Assembly (NCBI GenBank): GCA_046328525.1
Contig: JAXLWK010000006.1
Location: forward strand, 124,001-188,000
Reading direction: 5' to 3'
Length of the DNA: 64,000 nucleotides
Source of the DNA: JBDHWG01 sp046328525
Lineage (GTDB): Bacteria > Chloroflexota > Anaerolineae > Epilineales > JAHCIE01
The notes under the pieces were generated by a model that was not told where the DNA came from, did not search any database, and saw only the letters and a program-made list of their open reading frames with translations. Below, piece by piece: positions 52,634 through 59,564 of the stretch. Numbering within the stretch: position 1 is the first letter of the stretch; the number at the start of each line of letters is the position of its first letter. A program made the position numbers and the translations under genes.

Positions 52634-53272
52634 ATGTACGCGCCGCGTGCCGTCCGACCCCACCGGCCTCACATTCCCGCTTTGCTGGAGCTGCTCCTGG
52701 CGCTGACGCTGGTTGTCCTGTTACTGGCAGCGATTCCCCACATTATGGACTACCGGGATCACGTCGCGGACATTCAGGCGCGGGCGCAGCAGATGGCGAT
52801 TTCCGCCGGCTGGATGGCGCTGCCAGTGACGCCGACCGCGCGCGACACCTGGTATGCCGAGATGGCCCCGTCGGCCGTCAGCTACCAGCCGTTCGTCCGG
52901 GATAGCTGGTACGCTGAGGCACGGCCCATCGCCAGCGGCCAGCCGTTCGCGCGGGACAGCTGGTACGCCGAGATGGCCGTTCCGTCCTCCATGAGCCGGC
53001 CCTACGTGCACGACGCCTGGTACGCCGAGGTCGCGTCACCCGCGTTGACTCCGGCTGAATGGCAGGCCAAGGCGGAGCAAGCGGTAGAGTACGCCGTGAG
53101 TGCGCACGAAGCCGCGATTGCGGCCGCGTCACCCGCGTTGACTCCGGCTGAATGGCAGGCCAAGGCGGAGCAAGCGGTAGAGTACGCCGTGAGTGCGCAC
53201 GAAGCCGCGATTGCGGCCGCCTCTGCTGAGCTGCCTTCCCGCGTCCCAGGGCAGCGGACAGGACCATATTGA
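52634..53272 (+). CDS. Membrane-anchored repeat protein with DxWYAE motifs, unrecognised
   Basis: 212 residues, ribosome site AAAGGAG. One membrane helix (about 15-34, LLELLLALTLVVLLLAAIPH) is followed by four imperfect repeats of 18-20 residues, each with RD(S/T)WYAE or HDAWYAE (about residues 74-140). Then comes a 31-residue unit, starting ASPALTPAEWQAKAEQAVEY, present in two identical copies encoded by identical 93-bp DNA repeats (53033-53125, 53126-53218). The C-terminus is short. No family is recognised. The helical second repeat looks like a stalk, the WYAE repeats like binding or assembly modules; that is a guess. Confidence 0.65.
   Translation: MYAPRAVRPHRPHIPALLELLLALTLVVLLLAAIPHIMDYRDHVADIQARAQQMAISAGWMALPVTPTARDTWYAEMAPSAVSYQPFVRDSWYAEARPIASGQPFARDSWYAEMAVPSSMSRPYVHDAWYAEVASPALTPAEWQAKAEQAVEYAVSAHEAAIAAASPALTPAEWQAKAEQAVEYAVSAHEAAIAAASAELPSRVPGQRTGPY
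53033..53218 (+). repeat. Two identical 93-bp tandem repeats within the gene
   Basis: 53033-53125 and 53126-53218 are the same base for base, each coding 31 residues. Perfect identity means a recent duplication and predicts length variation between strains. Confidence 0.95.
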
Positions 53273-53491
53273 TGTCGGGGTGAAGCGTTTAGAGAATATC
53301 TGGAGAAGCGACAAGCAGAGCGACTGAAATGTAACGTTATGAGGCCTGGGGTCGGACAACAGAGCGGAGGGTGTCGCACATGGCGCATCCTCCGCTCGCT
53401 TTGGGCGACAGGCAGCCGACAATTCATAGTGCTCGCGCTGGAGAGCCATCTCCAGCGCCTCCGACGGCTGGCGGTAGAGACACGGCAAATG

Positions 53492-53521
53492 AGTAGAGAC
53501 GCGGTATACCGCGTCTCTACT
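53492..53521. terminator. Perfect 30-bp palindrome between convergent genes
   Basis: AGTAGAGACGCGGTA is followed without spacer by its exact reverse complement. It sits just before the SppA stop region and after the WYAE-repeat gene. It may end transcription from either side or be a repeat-family member (no T-tract). Confidence 0.6.
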
Positions 53522-53538
53522 GTGCTACGGGTTTTTGG

Positions 53539-55254
53539 CTAACGAATCTTGACGTCGAAGGGCATCATTGCCAGGGCGTTGCCGCGAAACAGCAGGCCCA
53601 GGCTCTGCTTGCCATACTCCACCCAGCTCTGCGGGTCGGCCAGGCGGGCGGGGACGGTGTAGCCGCGGCCGGCATGGACGGCGGCCAGCGGCACGGTGCG
53701 GTCCGTCGGCAGGCCGGCGAGCTGGGTCGCCTTGCGCACGGCGGCCTGGAAGTCGCCTAGCTCGTCCACCAGCCCCAGCTCCAGCGCCTGCTTCCCCGTC
53801 CACACCTTGCCCTGGGCAATCTCCTCGACGTGCGCCGGGTCGAGCTGCCGCCCGTTGATGACCCGCGCCTTGAACATGTCGTAGATGTCGAACAGGAGGC
53901 GGTTGAGCTGCTCGCGCTCGCGGTCGGTGAAGGGGCGCTCGCTGGAGAGCATCGTCGCGTTCTCGCCGCGCTGGAGAGTGACCGGGTTGGCGCGCAGCTT
54001 CTCGAAGACGCCGCCGGTGACGAGCTTGCCCATGATGACACCGATGGAGCCAGTGACGGTCAGCGGCTGGGCGACGATGTAGTCGGCCTGGCTCAGGACG
54101 TAGTAGCCGCCCGATGCGGCCACGTCGCCCATGTAGCCGACGACGGGCTTGGTGGCGCGGATGCGCTGCACCTCGCGGCAGATGAGGTCCGAGGCCACGG
54201 CGTCGCCGCCGCCGGAGTTGACGTAAAAGATGATCGCCTTGATGCGGTCGTCCTTCTCGGCGTGGCGGAAGGCGCGCAGCAGCGTCTCGGAGCCGGCCGT
54301 CGCGTCGGGGAAGATGGGCAGGGGCGTCGGGAATGGCGGGCGGCGGCTGTCACCCTGGACGATCGCGCCCTCGAGACTGATGATGCCGATGGCTTCCTGC
54401 GTGTGCTGCTCGTAGGGCTGGTAGAGGAGCGGGAACGACTGCGCGAGCGGCAGGACTTTGGGGACGCCGCCCAGGAACTCGCCCAGGTCATCCTCGTACA
54501 GCACGCGGTCTACCAGGCCGGCATCGGCGGCGCGGCTCGCCAGCATCGGCGCCGTGTCGAGCAGCTCGACGACGCGGTCGCGGGGCATCTTGCGGCCCTC
54601 GGCGATGCCGTTCACGATCTGCTCCCAGTTCACGTCCAGGATCCAGTTGAATTGCTGGCGGACTTCTTCGGACATGTCGGAGCGGACGATCTGGTCGGCG
54701 GCCGACTTGTACGGTGAGACGGCGAGGAAGTCGCCCTGGATGCCCCAGCGGGCGAGGGTGTCCTTGAGGTAGACGACCTGGGCGGCGAGGCCGAGGACGC
54801 CGAACTCGGCGCTCTCCGGCGCGACGATCTCGTCGCACGCCGTCGCCAGGTAGTACGTGCGCACGTCCATCTGCGGCAGGTAGGCGACGACGCGCTTGCC
54901 CGACTCGCGGAAGCGCTTGACGGTCGCGCGCATGCTCTGCACGGTCGCCAGCGCGACATCCAGGTCGCGGATGCGCAGGACGACGCCTTTCACGTCGGGG
55001 TCGCCGGCGATGAGGTCCAGGATGTGGTTGAGGCTCTCGATGGTGGGGCGGCGGGCCTGGGGCAGCAGGCGCAGGAGCAGCGGCTGCATCTCGTTGCGCT
55101 CAACGAACGCGCCGTGCAGGTCCAGGATGACGAAGTCGGGCGGCGCCTGGTGGGGCAGGTTGCGGCGGCGATTCATCAGGAAGCGCGCTGAGTTAGCGAC
55201 AAGGTCAGACACTTCGGTCTTGTTGGGCAAAGCCTGGGACGCGATGTAAATCAT
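53539..55254 (-). CDS. sppA: Signal peptide peptidase SppA, long (67K) type
   Basis: 571 residues. Two ClpP-like domains in tandem. The general base is Lys183 in VSPYKSAADQIVRSDMSEEV, from the N-terminal half, and the nucleophile Ser381 in GDVAASGGYYVLSQADYIVA, from the C-terminal half, 198 residues apart as in E. coli SppA. NSGGGDAVASD supplies the oxyanion region. No clear membrane anchor is seen at the N-terminus, where E. coli SppA has one. It degrades cleaved signal peptides or membrane protein fragments. Confidence 0.9.
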   Translation of the reverse strand: MIYIASQALPNKTEVSDLVANSARFLMNRRRNLPHQAPPDFVILDLHGAFVERNEMQPLLLRLLPQARRPTIESLNHILDLIAGDPDVKGVVLRIRDLDVALATVQSMRATVKRFRESGKRVVAYLPQMDVRTYYLATACDEIVAPESAEFGVLGLAAQVVYLKDTLARWGIQGDFLAVSPYKSAADQIVRSDMSEEVRQQFNWILDVNWEQIVNGIAEGRKMPRDRVVELLDTAPMLASRAADAGLVDRVLYEDDLGEFLGGVPKVLPLAQSFPLLYQPYEQHTQEAIGIISLEGAIVQGDSRRPPFPTPLPIFPDATAGSETLLRAFRHAEKDDRIKAIIFYVNSGGGDAVASDLICREVQRIRATKPVVGYMGDVAASGGYYVLSQADYIVAQPLTVTGSIGVIMGKLVTGGVFEKLRANPVTLQRGENATMLSSERPFTDREREQLNRLLFDIYDMFKARVINGRQLDPAHVEEIAQGKVWTGKQALELGLVDELGDFQAAVRKATQLAGLPTDRTVPLAAVHAGRGYTVPARLADPQSWVEYGKQSLGLLFRGNALAMMPFDVKIR

Positions 55255-55342
55255 ATATCCTCTAGCCGGTGGAAGTTACTCTCTGTAATTCTAGCCGGGC
55301 GCTGCCCTTCCGACAAAACCTGGGCCGGTCGGGGGAGATCGG

Positions 55343-55371
55343 GTAGGGGCGGGTTTGAAACCCGCCCCTAC
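55343..55371. repeat. GGGGCGGGTTT palindromic repeat
   Basis: GTAGGGGCGGGTTT and AAACCCGCCCCTAC pair perfectly over 14 bp around a single G. Another short intergenic palindrome family, between sppA and the GT2 gene. Confidence 0.75.
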
Positions 55372-55471
55372 ATGACCCTGGGGCGACAGCCGCGACAGGT
55401 GGCTGCGCGAATGTTTGCCGGTGGCTGCGGACCGTGCTAACATTCTGGCGATTCTGTGATAGGAGCCACGC

Positions 55472-56287
55472 ATGTCCCGACCCAGCATCTCGGCCTGCCT
55501 CCCTGCCTACAACGACGGCGGCACCATCGCCAGCATGGTGGTCATGGCCGACTTGACCCTTCGCCAGGTCTCCGATGACTACGAGATCATCGTGGGCAAT
55601 GACCACAGCGCCGACTACACCGGCGAGGTCCTCGACGAGCTAACGCGGCATATCCCGCACCTGCGGGTGTACCATAACCCGGAGAATAAGGGCTATGGCG
55701 GCAACCTGCGGTTCCTGTTCTCCCACGCGACGAAGGAGTACGTCTTCTACACCGACGGCGACGGGCAGTATGACGTCCGCGAGCTGGTCAAGCTCACGGC
55801 GCGGGTTCGGCCGGGGGTGGACATCGTCAACGGCTACAAGATCAGCCGCAACGATCCTATCCACCGCGTCATCCTGGGCCGCGTGTACCACCACATAATG
55901 AAGATGGCCTTCGGGTTCAAGATCCGCGACGTAGACTGCGATTTCCGCCTCATCCGCCGCCGCTGCTTCGAGCTGGTGGCGCTGAAGGAGAAGGACGGCA
56001 CGTTCCCGCTGGAGATGGTGACCAAGTTCACGCGGGCGGGGTTCGTGTTCGACGAGGTGCCGGTGCATCACTATCACCGCGTCTACGGCATTTCGCAATT
56101 CTTCAACTGGCGGCGGCTGGCGCGCGTCGTGCGCGACATCGGGCGCATGTGGATCGAGCTGGTTCTGCTCGGTGGCGCGGATGTGTCCGTGCGGCGCATG
56201 GAGACGTCGTTCTATCCGAGAACCAACGGCGAGGCGGCGGGTGGCAACGGCGCGGAGCCGACGCCAGCCGCGAAGGAGTGGGTGTGA
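55472..56287 (+). CDS. Family 2 glycosyltransferase
   Basis: 271 residues. SACLPAYNDGGTIASMV, IIVGNDHSADYTGEVLDEL, NKGYGGNLRFLF, and FYTDGDGQYD, where DGD is the metal-binding motif; DVDCDFRLIRRRCFEL is the acceptor-site region. Resembles polyprenyl-phosphate mannosyl/glucosyl synthases and lacks membrane helices. It shares a GTGA overlap with the aminotransferase gene downstream, the start of the second glycan block. Confidence 0.88.
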   Translation: MSRPSISACLPAYNDGGTIASMVVMADLTLRQVSDDYEIIVGNDHSADYTGEVLDELTRHIPHLRVYHNPENKGYGGNLRFLFSHATKEYVFYTDGDGQYDVRELVKLTARVRPGVDIVNGYKISRNDPIHRVILGRVYHHIMKMAFGFKIRDVDCDFRLIRRRCFELVALKEKDGTFPLEMVTKFTRAGFVFDEVPVHHYHRVYGISQFFNWRRLARVVRDIGRMWIELVLLGGADVSVRRMETSFYPRTNGEAAGGNGAEPTPAAKEWV

Positions 56288-57405
56288 CCACGATTCCCTT
56301 CAATACGTTCGAGCGCCAGGTGGCCCGCCTGCGGCCGGAGATAGATGCCGCAATGGCCCACGTGCTCGACGGCGGCTGGTTCATTCTCGGCCCGCACGAT
56401 GAGCGCTTCGAGGCCGAGTTCGCCGCCTACGTCGGCCTGCCCTACGCGGTCGGCTGCAACTCCGGCACGGATGCGATCGAGCTGGCGCTGCGGGCGCTGG
56501 GCGTCGGCGAGGGGGACGAGGTTATCACGGCGCCGCTGACGGCGGCGTTCGGCGTGTTCGCTATCACGGCGGCCGGCGCGATGCCGGTGTTCGTAGACAT
56601 TGACCCGCGCACGTATAACCTCGACCCCAATCTCATCGAGGCGGCGATCACCGGGCGCACGCGGGCCATCATGCCGGTACACCTGTACGGGCAGCCGGCC
56701 GACATGGGGCCAATCCTGGAAATCGCCGAGCGCAACGATTTGCTCGTCGTCGAGGATTGCGCCCAGGCCCACGGCGCGCGCTATCGCGGGCAGCGCGTGG
56801 GCAGCCTGGGGGACATCAGCGCCTTCAGCTTCTACCCCACCAAGAACCTCGGCGCTTACGGCGACGGCGGCGCGATCCTGACCGCGTCCCAAGCGGTCGC
56901 CGAGCGGCTGCGCATGCTGCGCCACGGCGGGCAGCGCTCGCGCTACGTGCACGAGATGGTCGGGCTGAACAGCCGGCTGGACGAAATGCAGGCAGCGATT
57001 CTGTCGGTGAAGCTGCGCCACCTGGACGAGGACAACGCGCGGCGGCGGGCCATCGCGGCGCTGTACGATCGGCTACTGGCCGACGCAGATGTGCAGACGC
57101 CGGCCATCGCGCCGGGTGTCGAGTCGGTCTATCACCTGTACGTGGTGCGCACGCCGGCGCGTGATGCGCTCATGGCGTCCCTGAAAGAGCAGGGCATCGG
57201 GGCGATGGTGCACTACCCGACGCCGGCCCATCTTCAAGGCGCGTACCACGACCTGGGGTTCGGGCCGGGCAGCTTCCCGGCGAGCGAGGCGGCGGCGCAG
57301 GAAGTGCTGTCGCTGCCCATGTACGCAGAGCTGACGGATGAAGAGGTGGCGCGGGTGGCGGCGGCCGTCGTGTCCTTCAGCCTCCAGCCTTCGGCCGCGA
57401 GCTGA
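56284..57405 (+). CDS. DegT/DnrJ/EryC1-family sugar aminotransferase
   Basis: 373 residues from GTG 56284, overlapping the previous stop; an earlier in-frame start would lie inside the glycosyltransferase gene. GCNSGTDAIELALRALGVGE, VEDCAQAHGARYRGQRVGSL and FSFYPTKNLGAYGDGGAI with the PLP lysine Lys187 are the family hallmarks. It makes an amino sugar from a nucleotide-linked keto-sugar for a surface polymer. Which sugar is unknown, as no dehydratase is nearby. Confidence 0.92.
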   Translation: MTTIPFNTFERQVARLRPEIDAAMAHVLDGGWFILGPHDERFEAEFAAYVGLPYAVGCNSGTDAIELALRALGVGEGDEVITAPLTAAFGVFAITAAGAMPVFVDIDPRTYNLDPNLIEAAITGRTRAIMPVHLYGQPADMGPILEIAERNDLLVVEDCAQAHGARYRGQRVGSLGDISAFSFYPTKNLGAYGDGGAILTASQAVAERLRMLRHGGQRSRYVHEMVGLNSRLDEMQAAILSVKLRHLDEDNARRRAIAALYDRLLADADVQTPAIAPGVESVYHLYVVRTPARDALMASLKEQGIGAMVHYPTPAHLQGAYHDLGFGPGSFPASEAAAQEVLSLPMYAELTDEEVARVAAAVVSFSLQPSAAS

Positions 57406-57411
57406 CCCACC

Positions 57412-57807
57412 ATGAACGCAGTCAAGAAGTCGGAGTTTGTCATGAGTCCATTTGTGACCCTGTTGATCGCCATCAGCATGAGCGTGTGCGGCGAGCTGAT
57501 GCTCAAGCACGGCATGAACAATGTCGGGACGCTCGACCTCACCGGGTGGCACGCGATAGGGCAGCTGTTCCGCACCTTCACCAACCCGTTCGTTCTGGCG
57601 GGGCTGGTTGTCATCTTCGGCGGCTCGATCTTCTGGCTGTCGGTGCTCTCGAAAGCCGAGCTGAGCTGGGCGTACCCGATGCTGAGCCTCAGCTACGTCG
57701 CCGGCGTGTTCCTCTCCGCCGTTCTGCTCAATGAGACCGTCACCGGCATCCGCATTGCGGGCGTGCTGGTCATCGTCTTCGGGGTCTTCCTGGTCTACCG
57801 GAGCTAG
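57412..57807 (+). CDS. EamA/SMR-like small membrane transporter
   Basis: 131 residues if begun at ATG 57412; the ATG at 57442, with GGAG seven bases upstream, may be the real start and gives 121. Four helices, with ELMLKHGMNNVGTLDL after the first and SKAELSWAYPMLSLSYVAGV in the third, a pattern like ArnE/ArnF-type lipid-linked sugar flippases of the EamA superfamily. Position between a sugar aminotransferase and an O-antigen ligase supports a role in moving lipid-linked aminosugar. Confidence 0.75.
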   Translation: MNAVKKSEFVMSPFVTLLIAISMSVCGELMLKHGMNNVGTLDLTGWHAIGQLFRTFTNPFVLAGLVVIFGGSIFWLSVLSKAELSWAYPMLSLSYVAGVFLSAVLLNETVTGIRIAGVLVIVFGVFLVYRS

Positions 57808-57809
57808 GC

Positions 57810-59354
57810 GTGGCGTCCCACGAGAGTGGCTGGGGGGCGGGCCGCGCCCGGGCGTCGTCGCTCCTCTCGCCGCCCGTTCTCCTCGTCCTGGTGTGCGCCG
57901 TCCTCGGCATCGTGGCCGGCGCACTGGCGGCGTGGCTGCCGTCGGTCATTGTCGTCGCCGCCGTCGTCGCCGTGATCGCGGCGGCGATCCTCACGCAGCG
58001 CGTGCAGTGGGACATCTGGCTGCTGGCCGTCGTCCTGACGGTGATCCCGTTCGGCACGCTGCGCCTCGGCATCGGCTTTAACCCCTCTTTCCTCAACCTG
58101 GCGTATCTCCTGATTATCGTGGCGTGGGGGCTGTGGCTGCTTGGGCAGCGGCTGAACCCTCACCCCCCGGCCGCCTCTCCCACACGGGGCGAGGGGGAGA
58201 AGGCGGCCCTCACCCCCCCGGCCGCCTCTCCCACTGCGGGGAGAGGGGCAGGGGTGAGGGACGCGGCCCGTCCTGTCGCGCTGTGGGTGGCGGTCCTGGT
58301 GTACGTGGGGCTGGCGTGCGTCGCATTCCTGTGGGGCAGCGAGAACGCGCTCCTGGGGCGCGACATCATCCGCCGCTTCGCCGAGTTTCTGCTGGCGGTC
58401 AGCCTGGTATGGCTGCTGCCGGCCGTCCTGGGAACGTACCGCGATGTGCGCAACGCCACGCGGGCGCTGCTCTTTGGCGGCGGCGTCGCGGCGGCGCTGG
58501 GCATCCTGCTCTACGTCATCCCGCGCGCCCTGGCGACGACGCTGCTGTCCGCGCTGCGCGTCTTCGACTACCCAAGCGGCCCGAATGTGCTGCGCTTCAT
58601 CAACAATGACCCCAGCCTGCCGCAACGCGCGACAGGCACGTCCATTGACCCGAACGCCTACGGCGGGCTGCTGATCGTCGTCGCGGCGATGACCATTCCC
58701 CACATCTTCGCGCGGCGGCCGATGATCGCGCCGCGCCTGGCGTGGCTGCTGGTGGGCATGATGGCGCTGGCCCTGTTCATGACGCGCTCGCGCGGCTCGA
58801 TGCTGGGGCTGCTCGCCGCCGTCGCGTTCATCGCCTTTCTGCGCTACCGCCGCGTGTTCATCTGGCTCATCGTCGCCGTCGCCCTCATCCTGGTGCTGCC
58901 GTGGACGCAGGATTACGTGGCGAGCTTCTTCGCCGGCGCGCGCGGCCAGGACCTCTCGACCCAGATGCGCCTGGGGGAGTACAAGGACGCTCTGAACCTT
59001 ATCAGCCGCCACCCGTGGCTGGGCGTCGGCTACGCGGGGACGCCGGACATTGACCTGTACATCGGCGTGTCGAGCCTGTACCTGTTGCTGGCGGAGAACG
59101 TCGGGCTTATCGGCGTGGCCGCGTTCGGCGCGGTGATCGCCGCGTTCTTCGTCCTGGCGCGGCGCGGCATTCGCGCCGACGATGGGCGGCTGGAGCCGGT
59201 TATCCTGGGCGGCGCGGCGGCAATCTTCGGCATCCTCGTGGCCGGCGTGTTCGACCACTACTTTGTCAACATCACCTTCCCGGCGTCTGTGACCCTGTTC
59301 TGGTTCATCATCGGCCTGACGACGGCGGCCGTCGCCGTGGCGCGGCGTCGCTAA
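57810..59354 (+). CDS. O-antigen ligase/polymerase-like membrane protein
   Basis: 514 residues from a GTG start two bases after the previous stop. About ten membrane helices. The Wzy_C-type periplasmic loop and motif are visible: GTSIDPNAYGGLLIVVAAMT, LFMTRSRGSMLGLLAAVAF and ALNLISRHPWLGVGYAG. Such proteins join or polymerise lipid-linked glycans. A 104-base palindromic repeat (58157-58260) is read in frame at residues 116-151 and encodes a Pro/Ala/Gly loop (NPHPPAASPTRGEGEKAALT and onward) between helices. Confidence 0.82.
   Translation: MASHESGWGAGRARASSLLSPPVLLVLVCAVLGIVAGALAAWLPSVIVVAAVVAVIAAAILTQRVQWDIWLLAVVLTVIPFGTLRLGIGFNPSFLNLAYLLIIVAWGLWLLGQRLNPHPPAASPTRGEGEKAALTPPAASPTAGRGAGVRDAARPVALWVAVLVYVGLACVAFLWGSENALLGRDIIRRFAEFLLAVSLVWLLPAVLGTYRDVRNATRALLFGGGVAAALGILLYVIPRALATTLLSALRVFDYPSGPNVLRFINNDPSLPQRATGTSIDPNAYGGLLIVVAAMTIPHIFARRPMIAPRLAWLLVGMMALALFMTRSRGSMLGLLAAVAFIAFLRYRRVFIWLIVAVALILVLPWTQDYVASFFAGARGQDLSTQMRLGEYKDALNLISRHPWLGVGYAGTPDIDLYIGVSSLYLLLAENVGLIGVAAFGAVIAAFFVLARRGIRADDGRLEPVILGGAAAIFGILVAGVFDHYFVNITFPASVTLFWFIIGLTTAAVAVARRR
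58157..58260. repeat. CCCCTCTCCC-type repeat inside a coding region
   Basis: It has paired segments CCCTCACCCCCCGGCCGCCT and GGGGAGAGGGGCAGGGGTGA, with an internal direct repeat of CCCGGCCGCCTCTCCCAC. The same class stands between genes at 13179-13274. Its length is not a multiple of three, but the total insertion keeps the frame. Confidence 0.7.
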
Positions 59355-59355
59355 A

Positions 59356-59561
59356 CGAAAGGAACGCAAAGGCGCAAAGACGCAGCGACGCAAGACTAGC
59401 GGCCTGTCAAGCGTGAAAGGGTGGTAACGTAGTGACGACTTCAGTCGTTTCCCAGACCCTCGAACGACTAAAGTCGTCACTACATAATGCGTAATCTATG
59501 GGTGGCAGGCCCCTAGAAGCTGTTTTTCTCCTTTGCGCCTCTGCGCCTTTGCGCTTCAATT
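59356..59561. repeat. Composite nested palindromes
   Basis: Three inverted repeats are nested. Outer: AACGCAAAGGCGCAAAGACG with TTTGCGCCTCTGCGCCTTTG. Middle: CTAGCGGCCTGTCA (about 59397) with TGGCAGGCCCCTAG. Inner: GTAGTGACGACTTCAGTCGT with AACGACTAAAGTCGTCACTA, the same family as 46538-46597. The 3' arm forms the leader of the next gene. Confidence 0.75.
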
Positions 59562-59564
59562 CCC

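Noticed and set aside
53033..53218. Tandem 93-bp repeats considered as a CRISPR-like array
   Set aside because: The repeats are contiguous without spacers and code in frame for 31 residues.
57804..59480. 558-residue minus-strand frame opposite the O-antigen ligase-like gene
   Set aside because: Composition is that of a reverse-complement shadow (Arg/Asp/Gln-rich), and the plus strand encodes a clear membrane protein.
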